Of a DNA stretch of 10,781 nt, positions 1 through 6,778 are shown one piece after another. The notes under the pieces were generated by a model, which saw only the letters and a list, made by a program, of their open reading frames with translations, was not told the DNA's origin and made no database searches. This DNA is from Flavobacterium psychrophilum (lineage in GTDB: Bacteria; Bacteroidota; Bacteroidia; Flavobacteriales; Flavobacteriaceae), in contig CAMDQL010000059.1 of the NCBI GenBank assembly GCA_945905915.1, forward strand, positions 1-10,781, read 5' to 3'. The position numbers were made by a program, and so were the translations under genes. Numbering within the stretch: position 1 is the first letter of the stretch; each line of letters opens with the position of its first letter.

Positions 1-81
1 TGTTTTTTATGACCAATTGCACGAATTATGAATATTATGATTTTTTAAGTATATATTTTTAATATTAATAAAAATAAAGGA

Positions 82-102
82 ACAAATAATCTATTTATTT
101 GT
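82..102 (-). terminator. Possible weak hairpin terminator downstream of feoB
   Basis: Two perfect 8-nt arms, ACAAATAA (82-89) and TTATTTGT (95-102), flank a 5-nt loop. On the minus strand the hairpin lies about 50 nt past the feoB stop codon and is followed by a T-rich stretch (complement of 64-80). The stem has only one G-C pair, so it would be thermodynamically weak, and such inverted repeats arise easily by chance in AT-rich DNA. The rest of 1-153 contains no open frame of useful length on either strand. Confidence 0.25.
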
Positions 103-153
103 ATTTGCATTTAATTTTATGAATAAAATAAATCATCTTTTTTATGAACTAAT

Positions 154-2256
154 TTATTTTAAAATTTGATACGCAATTAATGCAGTTATGTAGGCAAATC
201 CACTCATAAAAACAAGTTGAACCATTGGCCATTTCCAAGAATTTGTTTCCTTTTTCACAATCGCTAATGTAGAAATACATTGCATCGCGAAAGCATAAAA
301 AAGTAATAATGAAATTCCGGTAGCAAAATTGAATATTTTTTTACCCGTTTCCGGATGAACTTCTGCCGCCATTCGGTTTTTAATCGTAGTTTCTTCTTCA
401 CTATGACTTCCTACACTATAAATAGTTGCCAATGTGCCCACAAAAACTTCGCGTGCTGCAAACGAACTCACCACAGCAATGCCAATTTTCCAATCGTAAC
501 CCAATGGTCTAATAACAGGTTCAATAGCTTTTCCCATATAGCCAATGTATGAATTTTCTAATTTACAAGCATTTACTTGGTTTTCAAATTCTTCTGCCGA
601 AATAGTTTTGCTTTTATTTTGTTGGGTAATAATTTGTTCGGCATTATTGAAATCAGCACTTAAACCATGGGAACCTAAATACCACAAAATTACCGATAGG
701 GCTAAAATTATTTTACCGGCACCTGTTACAAAAGCTTTTGTTTTTTCTAAAACGTTTAGCCCAACATTTTTAATCATTGGAATTTTATAACCTGGCATTT
801 CTACCACAAAATAGGATTTGCAACTTAATTTTAAATATTTATTCAATAAAAAGGCAGAAAATATTGCCATTCCAAAACCTAATAAATACAGTGCCATTAG
901 AGTTAAACCTTGTAAACTCAAGAACCCAAAAAGCCTTTTTTCGGGAATTATTAAAGAAATTAAAATAGCATAAACAGGCAATCGTGCGGAACAAGTGGTA
1001 AAAGGGGTAACTAAAATGGTAATTAATCGTTCTTTCCAGTTTTCGATATTTCGGGCACTCATAATTGCCGGAATAGCACAAGCCGTTCCCGAAATTAAGG
1101 GCACAATACTTTTCCCTGACAAGCCAAATTTTCGCATGATTTTATCCATCAAAAACACCACACGACTCATGTAACCACTTTCTTCTAACACCGAAATAAA
1201 GAGGAATAAAAACGCAATTTGTGGAATAAAAATCACAATGCCACCTATTCCAGGAATAATTCCTTCGCTAATGAGGTTTGTAAATTCTCCAGCCGGAAGC
1301 TGTTGTTTAGCGATCGAACTAAAATTGGCAAACGTTTCATCTATAAATTCCATTGGAATACTACTCCAATCAAATAAAAATTGAAAAATAAGCATTAAAA
1401 CTCCAAAGAAAATTACATAACCAAAAATTTTATGGGTTAAAACGCGATCAATTTTTGCTCGAATATCAGTTGCTTTTGAACTATCTATTTTTTGACCCAG
1501 CTTCAACGTGTCGTTAATAAACTGATACCGTTTTATAGTTTCTTTTTGTTGTAATCGCTTTAAATCGGAATGCGATTTGGTGAACGAACTTTTGATTTCG
1601 TTTCGTTCCAAATTTAAGAAATTTACATCTTGAGTAATTACGAGCCAAAGTTTATACAACAACTGATTTGGAAACGCTCTTCTTAAATTATTGAAATAGT
1701 CAGGATCAATAGATGAAGCATTTAAACACGGTTCGGTCGAAAGATTTCTGTAATTTAAAATTAAGTCTTTTAAATGGTCTATACCAATTTTTTTTCTCGA
1801 ACTGATTAACGCTATTTTGGTTTTTAATTCTTTTTCTAAGATTGAAATATCCAATTCGATTCCTTTTAACGCCATTCGATCGGCCATATTTATGACTAAT
1901 ATGGTTGGAATTTCTAAATCTTTAATTTGAGTAAAAAGCAATAAATTTCGCTTTAAATTTTCAACTTCAGTTACTACTACTGCAACATCAGGAAAATCTT
2001 CATCATTTTTATTGAGCAATAATTCAATTACCACATTTTCATCAATTGAACTCGCATTTAAACTGTATGTTCCTGGTAAATCGATGATTTTGGCTTTGAT
2101 AGAGTCGGATAATTTGCAAACACCTTGTTTTTTTTCAACCGTTATACCTGGATAATTACCAACCTGTTGATTTAAACCGGTAAGGTCATTAAAAACAGAG
2201 GTTTTACCCACATTTGGGTTCCCAATTAAAGTAACTTTGATAGGATTTGCATTCAT
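154..2256 (-). CDS. feoB: Ferrous iron transport protein B (FeoB), GTP-dependent Fe(II) permease
   Basis: This is the inner-membrane Fe(II) importer with a cytosolic G-protein domain, 700 residues, a normal full length for Bacteroidetes FeoB. G motifs visible in order are G1 GNPNVGKT (12-19), the G2 region GNYPGIT with Thr39, G3 DLPG (59-62), G4 NMAD (123-126) and a G5-like ISS (151-153). A linker with helical, charged sequence (about 170-275) leads to the membrane part, which starts near 278. The first Gate motif is ISGTACAIPA (389-398) with Cys393, followed by FTTCSARLP (419-427). The second Gate segment is AMQCISTLAIV (657-667) with Cys660. The start codon is 1 nt after the feoA stop, so the two genes are almost certainly co-transcribed and perhaps translationally coupled. 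No feoC gene is present. The family assignment is secure; regulation by iron is inferred from the family and from the palindromes upstream of feoA. Confidence 0.97.
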   Translation of the reverse strand: MNANPIKVTLIGNPNVGKTSVFNDLTGLNQQVGNYPGITVEKKQGVCKLSDSIKAKIIDLPGTYSLNASSIDENVVIELLLNKNDEDFPDVAVVVTEVENLKRNLLLFTQIKDLEIPTILVINMADRMALKGIELDISILEKELKTKIALISSRKKIGIDHLKDLILNYRNLSTEPCLNASSIDPDYFNNLRRAFPNQLLYKLWLVITQDVNFLNLERNEIKSSFTKSHSDLKRLQQKETIKRYQFINDTLKLGQKIDSSKATDIRAKIDRVLTHKIFGYVIFFGVLMLIFQFLFDWSSIPMEFIDETFANFSSIAKQQLPAGEFTNLISEGIIPGIGGIVIFIPQIAFLFLFISVLEESGYMSRVVFLMDKIMRKFGLSGKSIVPLISGTACAIPAIMSARNIENWKERLITILVTPFTTCSARLPVYAILISLIIPEKRLFGFLSLQGLTLMALYLLGFGMAIFSAFLLNKYLKLSCKSYFVVEMPGYKIPMIKNVGLNVLEKTKAFVTGAGKIILALSVILWYLGSHGLSADFNNAEQIITQQNKSKTISAEEFENQVNACKLENSYIGYMGKAIEPVIRPLGYDWKIGIAVVSSFAAREVFVGTLATIYSVGSHSEEETTIKNRMAAEVHPETGKKIFNFATGISLLLFYAFAMQCISTLAIVKKETNSWKWPMVQLVFMSGFAYITALIAYQILK

Positions 2257-2257
2257 T

Positions 2258-2488
2258 TTAAAGTTCTTTTTGAATGCTAATTTCTTTAGCGGTTTCTAAT
2301 CGAATTGCTACATGAGAGTCATTTACATTAAAATATAATGGATCGCCAAAAGGAGCCACCTGAAGCAACGTAATTAGATTGCCAGGTAAGCACCCCATTT
2401 CTAATAATTTTAGTGGGATTTCGTCTAAGTTAACAGCAGTTATAGTTGCTGATTCTCCAATTTTTAGAGAAGACGAGTTTTGGTTCAT
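2258..2488 (-). CDS. feoA: Ferrous iron transport protein A (FeoA), SH3-like accessory protein
   Basis: This small cytosolic protein of 76 residues has the usual FeoA length and supports FeoB-mediated Fe(II) uptake. The family pattern is clear: a KIGESATI strand near the N-terminus (9-16), the LLEMGCLPGN turn (28-37) matching the conserved LxxMGxxPG motif, a QVAPFGDPLYF segment (43-53), and a C-terminal HVAIRLETAKEI (59-70) corresponding to the usual 'alRxxeAxxI' ending. The ATG follows AAGG at only 2 nt spacing, closer than a canonical Shine-Dalgarno, but no other Met codon fits. It is a separate protein, not fused to FeoB as in some Bacteroidales. It is the first gene after an 80-nt intergenic region carrying a -7 box and overlapping palindromes, so feoAB probably has its own promoter even though sco lies upstream on the same strand. 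Confidence 0.95.
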   Translation of the reverse strand: MNQNSSSLKIGESATITAVNLDEIPLKLLEMGCLPGNLITLLQVAPFGDPLYFNVNDSHVAIRLETAKEISIQKEL

Positions 2489-2514
2489 TTCCTTATTTAG
2501 ATTTAATTAAAATA

Positions 2515-2522
2515 CAAAAGTA
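2515..2522 (-). promoter_or_regulatory. Putative -7 promoter element of feoAB
   Basis: On the minus strand this reads TACTTTTG, an exact match to the Bacteroidetes -7 consensus TAnnTTTG. The feoA start codon lies 26 nt downstream, leaving room for a short leader. No TTG is seen at the expected -33 distance; the closest TTG is only 12 nt upstream of the box. The expected -33 position falls inside the palindrome pair at 2539-2556. The motif is short, so chance occurrence in AT-rich DNA cannot be excluded. Confidence 0.45.
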
Positions 2523-2538
2523 AAAATTAATAACCAAG

Positions 2539-2556
2539 TTATCCTGATAAATATCA
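2539..2556. promoter_or_regulatory. Two overlapping GATA/TATC palindromes, candidate metal-regulator operator for feoAB
   Basis: TTATC-CT-GATAA (2539-2550) and TGATA-AA-TATCA (2545-2556) are both perfect 5-nt-arm inverted repeats with 2-nt spacers, and they share the central GATA. The result is three alternating GATA-type half-sites in 18 nt, placed about where the -33 region of the feoAB promoter should be. Known Fur boxes are also built from alternating GATAAT-like units, so a Fur- or DtxR-family repressor site is a reasonable inference. The match to any specific consensus is partial, and the regulator is not encoded in this window. Confidence 0.4.
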
Positions 2557-2568
2557 ATTTAATCTAAA

Positions 2569-3291
2569 TTATTTTTGATTTTCAACAAGCCAAATAATAT
2601 CCGATAATAACTGTTGCATATTTTTGGTTTGGCCATCTTCTGACGGGCGGTCTAAGTTGGTACCGTCATAAAACCCTCTAATTCTTTTATTTTTATCTAC
2701 TAAAATAAAATTTTCGGTATGCACCATGTCATATAGTTCTTCCGGTTTCCCTGTTTTTACTGCCAAATATGATTTTCGAGCCAAATAATAAATTTCTTTT
2801 TTATCTCCGGTTACTAAATTCCATCGTGTATCATCTACACCTTTTTCTTCCGCGTATTTTTTTAATACCTCAGGGGTATCAATATCAGGCGTAACCGAAA
2901 ATGACAATAATTTTATATTGGGATATTTTTTCAACTGATTTTGCAACCAAACCATATTATTGGTCATTTTAGGACAAATAGTTGGACAAGCAGTAAAAAA
3001 GAAATCAGCCACATAAATGGTGTTTTCATACTCTTTTTGGGTTATTATTTTTCCGTTTTGATTGGTAAACGAAAAATTTGCAATCTTATGATCGTTACCA
3101 ATGTGTTGCACAGTAGAATCAACCAGTTCTGGATTTACATCTCGTGGTGAATAAATAGGCAACATTTTTTCGGGCGTTTGCAAAGAATAAATGCCAAAAA
3201 AAATAGCTATTGATACAATCAAAAAAAGCAATATAAATGTTCTGTATGGTTTTAAAAGAGCAAGCATTATTTTTTTTACAAAAGTAAACAT
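2569..3291 (-). CDS. SCO1/SenC family protein (copper chaperone or thiol reductase for cytochrome oxidase assembly)
   Basis: SCO proteins are membrane-anchored thioredoxin-fold proteins that deliver copper to, or reduce the cysteines of, the CuA site of cytochrome c oxidase. Here a hydrophobic anchor spans about 17-36. It is followed by an extracytoplasmic domain with FSFTNQNGK (73-81), the copper-binding CxxxC motif ACPTICP (101-107, Cys102 and Cys106) and the conserved distal histidine in VHTENFILVD (His191). All three copper ligands are present. The C-terminal part, with TNLDRPSEDG (211-220), fits the family. The first ATG gives 240 residues, but Met9 (ATG at 3265-3267) is an alternative start: the eight extra residues precede an otherwise normal anchor, and a promoter-like TACTTTTG overlaps the upstream ATG region. 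The gene lies upstream of feoAB on the same strand with an 80-nt gap and no obvious terminator between, so readthrough is possible. No oxidase genes are adjacent. Confidence 0.92.
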   Translation of the reverse strand: MFTFVKKIMLALLKPYRTFILLFLIVSIAIFFGIYSLQTPEKMLPIYSPRDVNPELVDSTVQHIGNDHKIANFSFTNQNGKIITQKEYENTIYVADFFFTACPTICPKMTNNMVWLQNQLKKYPNIKLLSFSVTPDIDTPEVLKKYAEEKGVDDTRWNLVTGDKKEIYYLARKSYLAVKTGKPEELYDMVHTENFILVDKNKRIRGFYDGTNLDRPSEDGQTKNMQQLLSDIIWLVENQK

Positions 3292-3352
3292 ATTTATTTT
3301 TTATGACCTTTTAAACCATTGTTAAAGTTTTAATTAAGTTCATTTTCTTTAT

Positions 3353-3360
3353 TATATTTG
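3353..3360 (+). promoter_or_regulatory. Putative -7 promoter element for the secreted propeller/M13 gene pair
   Basis: TATATTTG matches the Bacteroidetes -7 consensus TAnnTTTG and lies 28 nt upstream of the ATG at 3389, a normal leader length. A -33 TTG is not found at the expected distance; the nearest is at 3319-3321, too far at 31 nt from the box. The 97-nt region between the two divergent genes (3292-3388) shows no other clear signal. Confidence 0.45.
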
Positions 3361-3388
3361 TGAAATAATAGTACAAAACACTACTAAA

Positions 3389-6300
3389 ATGATTAAAAAT
3401 TACTTGATTGTTAGTTTATTGTGTTCCTTTTTTGGGTTCTCACAATTTAATCCGTCAGCACCATGGATGCAAAATGTGAATACTGCAAAACAAGGACAAG
3501 CAACTATTGATGAACAAGTTGAAGCTTTTAACCAATATTGGTCAACAAGAGATAAAAATGCAAGGGGATCTGGTTATAAGCCATTTATGCGTTGGGAATA
3601 TCATTGGAGAAATTATACTAATGAACAAGGCTATATAATGTCTTCAGATGAATTTTGGGAAGCTTGGCGCCAAAAAAAGCAAGTGATTGCTAATAGAAGT
3701 TCAGCGAGTAGAGTTTTACCTGCAAGTAATTGGCAACCAATTGGTCCTTTTACACATACCAACACAGGCTCATGGTCTTCAGGTCAAGGAAGAGTAAATA
3801 TTGTTCATGTAGATCCATCTAACTCAAATACTATTTATTTAGGAGCTCCTGCAGGAGGGATTTGGAAATCAATTAATAATGGGACAACATGGACGCCTCT
3901 TACCGATGAATTACCACAAATTGGTGTTTCAGGAATTGCCGTTGATTATTCCAATTCAAATGTAATTTACATAGCAACAGGCGATAAAGACGCTGGAGAT
4001 TCTTATTCTGTAGGTGTTTACAAATCAACAGATGGTGGACTAACTTGGGGACCAACAGGAACGTTAGGAAGTTCAAATCCATCAAGAGCTGGAGACATTG
4101 TAATTCACCCAACCAATAATCAAATTTTATGGTGTGCTACTAATAATGGTATCTATAAAACAACAAATGCAGGAAATACTTGGGATCAAGTTCAATCAGG
4201 AGATTTTTCTCAAGGGAATATCCGTTTAAAACCAAATGATCCTTCAACTGTTTATGGGGTTTCAGACACCAGTTTTTATCGTTCTACCGATGCAGGAACA
4301 ACATTTAATCAAGTAACTTCTGGATTACCAGGAAACTCAAGACGATTATTGTTGGATGTTACACCAGCAAATGTAAATTATGTTTATATATTAAGTGCCA
4401 ATACAAATTGGGATTTTCAAGGGGTATACAAATCTATGAATTCAGGGGCTACATTTACTGCAACTAATACTACAACTGATGTTTTTGAATCCAATCAATC
4501 GTGGTATGATTTAGCCCTAGCCGTATCCTCAACTAATGCTGAAGAAATCTATACAGGGTGTTTAAATGTATGGAAATCAACAAATGGAGGCGCTTCTTTA
4601 ACAAAATTGAATAGTTGGAGCAATCCATTAGGAGTATCTTATACTCATGCTGATATTCACTATTTAGGATTTCATGGGAATAAACTTTTTTGCGGTAGCG
4701 ATGGCGGTATTTACGTTTCAAGCAATAGAGGCGCAAACTTTACAGATTTAACCGCGGGTGTACAAATTAGTCAGTTTTATAAAATAGCCGTTTCAAAGCA
4801 ATCAGCAACTAAAATGGTGGGAGGTTTACAAGATAATGGAGGACATGCTTACAGTGGAGGACAATGGAAAAATTATTATGGAGCTGACGGTATGGATACA
4901 GCAATTGATCCAACAAACTCAAATTTATATTACGGATTTATTCAATCTGGAGGAGGATTATACATTAGTAATTCTGCGGGTAACGGATTAAGTTCTTCTG
5001 TAGACGCACCAGCAGGTCAAAACGGAAATTGGGTAACTCCATTAACTTCAAATTCAGTTGGAGAAATATTTTCAGGATATGGTAACTTGTACAAATTAAC
5101 TAATGGTAATTGGGTACAGCATAATGTTGATGCTTTAGGAGTAGGAAACGTTGATTTAATTTCAGTAGATCCATCAAATAATAATATAATGTATGTTGGA
5201 AATGGAACAGTATTGTATAAAAGTGTTAATGGGGGCGTGAATTTCTCCGTAGTCAGTTTTACAACGGATAATATAGAATCTATCACCGTTCATTCTTCCA
5301 ATAGTAATATCATATATTTAACAACGGGAGGAGCATCAGGAGAGGTTTTAAAATCTGTTGATGGTGGAGCTACATTTATAGATATATCAAATGGAGTTCC
5401 AAGTATTGGAAAAAATATAATTGTTCATCAAGGAAGAAATACCGATAATCCGCTTTATCTAGGCACAAGTTTAGGGGTCTATTATAGAGATGATTCTATG
5501 TCTGCTTGGGCTCCATTTGATACAAATTTACCAAATGTTTCAGTTACCGATTTAGAGATTAATCTTGAAGACTCTAAGTTAATTGCAGCAACATACGGAA
5601 GAGGAATTTGGCAAACAGATATACCAGTTCAATTACCCTCAGATGACATTAAATTTTTGAGTATTAAAAATCCAACAGCTGACATAAATTGTGGAAGCAC
5701 TATTACGCCTAAAGTTGAAGTTAAAAATAATGGAATCAATACTATTTCTTCGATTACATTTAATTATAGTATTGATGGAACACCTTCAAGTTTTGTATGG
5801 AATGGTTCATTAGCTTCTGCTGTAACAACGGAAATTAATTTGCCAGCAACTTTTTTATTAAGAGGTGTACACACATTAGATGTTACAACGGTAATCGTAA
5901 ATGATGCTTATTCTGACAATAACCAAGGCACCGCCTCTTTTTATATTAATGATTCAGGAACCATTGGGGCTGTAAATCCATTTACAAATGCTTCAGATGC
6001 ACTAATTGTTTATAATGAAGGTACAAGTGGAGCTCAATGGCAAAGGGGTACAAGAACAGGTGGTTTAACTTCATCAGGAAACACAGTGTATGCCACTAAT
6101 TTAACAGGAAATTATCCCGATATGATAAAATCGTATTTAGTTTCGCAATGTTATAATTTGTCAAATGTCATTAATCCGCATATTAGTTTTGCCATGAAAT
6201 ATGATTTAGAGAATAATTGGGACATCGTTTATGTTCAATATTCCACAAATTTTGGCAGTTCATGGTCTGTGCTAGGTGAAATGAGCTCAACATGGTATAA

Positions 6301-6775
6301 TAGTGACAGAACTCCAAGTACTACTGGCGCAGATTGCTATAATTGTCTCGGAGCACAGTGGACAGGGAGTAATACCACATTAACAACATATAGCTACCCA
6401 TTAAACTCATTAAATACTGAAACAAATATAATCTTTAGGATTGTTTTTCATTCCGATCAAAATGTAACCGGTTTAGGAGTGAATGTTGATGATTTTGTAA
6501 TATCAGGAACGCTTTCATCTGAAAATTTTGAACTTAATAATGTGTATGTGTATCCAAATCCATCCAAAGGAATATTTAACATCTCGCTTGGCAATCTTCA
6601 ACCTACAGAAATTGAAGTGTATGATTTAACGGGTAAAAAAGTTTATGAAAAGAAAGAAGTAATAATATCAAATTTCGAAACAAAAATAGATTTGTCAAAC
6701 GTAACTCAAGGAATTTATTTTGTTAAAATTATAGATAATAATCAATCAACAGTTAAGCGAATCATTAAAGAATAA
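3389..6775 (+). CDS. Secreted Asp-box (BNR/VPS10-like) beta-propeller protein with T9SS type A sorting domain
   Basis: This is a 1128-residue exported protein of unknown specific function. An N-terminal signal peptide (1 to about 19, hydrophobic core 5-17) precedes a 90-residue region with a GYKPFMRWEYHW segment (62-73). Nine Asp-box motifs (S-x-D/N-x-G-x-x-W/F type) follow, starting at residues 161, 213, 258, 299, 349, 397, 444, 612 and 656, spaced 41-52 residues apart except for one long gap. They mark sortilin/sialidase-like beta-propeller blades. The propeller part closes with AATYGRGIW (733-741). Residues about 750-855 resemble a CARDB-type Ig-like domain, and 860-1040 a jelly-roll or MAM-like domain ending in GVNVDDFVISG. 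The C-terminus (about 1051-1128) has YPNPSKG, VYDLTGKKVYE and GIYFVKI, typical of the T9SS type A sorting domain that is removed on secretion across the outer membrane. Hydrolase catalytic residues cannot be assigned, so binding or adhesion is as likely as enzymatic activity. The M13 peptidase gene starts 3 nt after its stop. Confidence 0.9.
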   Translation: MIKNYLIVSLLCSFFGFSQFNPSAPWMQNVNTAKQGQATIDEQVEAFNQYWSTRDKNARGSGYKPFMRWEYHWRNYTNEQGYIMSSDEFWEAWRQKKQVIANRSSASRVLPASNWQPIGPFTHTNTGSWSSGQGRVNIVHVDPSNSNTIYLGAPAGGIWKSINNGTTWTPLTDELPQIGVSGIAVDYSNSNVIYIATGDKDAGDSYSVGVYKSTDGGLTWGPTGTLGSSNPSRAGDIVIHPTNNQILWCATNNGIYKTTNAGNTWDQVQSGDFSQGNIRLKPNDPSTVYGVSDTSFYRSTDAGTTFNQVTSGLPGNSRRLLLDVTPANVNYVYILSANTNWDFQGVYKSMNSGATFTATNTTTDVFESNQSWYDLALAVSSTNAEEIYTGCLNVWKSTNGGASLTKLNSWSNPLGVSYTHADIHYLGFHGNKLFCGSDGGIYVSSNRGANFTDLTAGVQISQFYKIAVSKQSATKMVGGLQDNGGHAYSGGQWKNYYGADGMDTAIDPTNSNLYYGFIQSGGGLYISNSAGNGLSSSVDAPAGQNGNWVTPLTSNSVGEIFSGYGNLYKLTNGNWVQHNVDALGVGNVDLISVDPSNNNIMYVGNGTVLYKSVNGGVNFSVVSFTTDNIESITVHSSNSNIIYLTTGGASGEVLKSVDGGATFIDISNGVPSIGKNIIVHQGRNTDNPLYLGTSLGVYYRDDSMSAWAPFDTNLPNVSVTDLEINLEDSKLIAATYGRGIWQTDIPVQLPSDDIKFLSIKNPTADINCGSTITPKVEVKNNGINTISSITFNYSIDGTPSSFVWNGSLASAVTTEINLPATFLLRGVHTLDVTTVIVNDAYSDNNQGTASFYINDSGTIGAVNPFTNASDALIVYNEGTSGAQWQRGTRTGGLTSSGNTVYATNLTGNYPDMIKSYLVSQCYNLSNVINPHISFAMKYDLENNWDIVYVQYSTNFGSSWSVLGEMSSTWYNSDRTPSTTGADCYNCLGAQWTGSNTTLTTYSYPLNSLNTETNIIFRIVFHSDQNVTGLGVNVDDFVISGTLSSENFELNNVYVYPNPSKGIFNISLGNLQPTEIEVYDLTGKKVYEKKEVIISNFETKIDLSNVTQGIYFVKIIDNNQSTVKRIIKE

Positions 6776-6778
6776 ATT

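Noticed and set aside
3..62. A plus-strand open frame entering from the left edge and ending at TAA 60-62, possibly the tail of a gene convergent with feoB
   Set aside because: Only 19 codons are visible, the sequence is very AT-rich and low in complexity, and nothing supports coding; the other five frames are closed.
355..968. Plus-strand open frames antisense to feoB (355-552, 545-790, 777-968)
   Set aside because: They lie fully within the well-supported feoB gene, have no recognisable domains and no start signals; they are shadows of the real frame.
2489..2568. A riboswitch or small RNA in the sco-feoA spacer
   Set aside because: Only 80 nt, very AT-rich, with no conserved core of a known metal riboswitch that I can recognise; a DNA operator explains the palindromes better.
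3900..5286. Minus-strand open frames inside the propeller gene (3900-4112, 4533-4736, 5017-5286)
   Set aside because: They are short, have low-complexity translations, and overlap a gene with clear domain structure.
3869..5377. DNA-level tandem repeats or a CRISPR-like array suggested by recurring GATGGTGGA-like strings
   Set aside because: The similarity is at the Asp-box protein motif level, with diverged codons and uneven spacing inside one long open frame.
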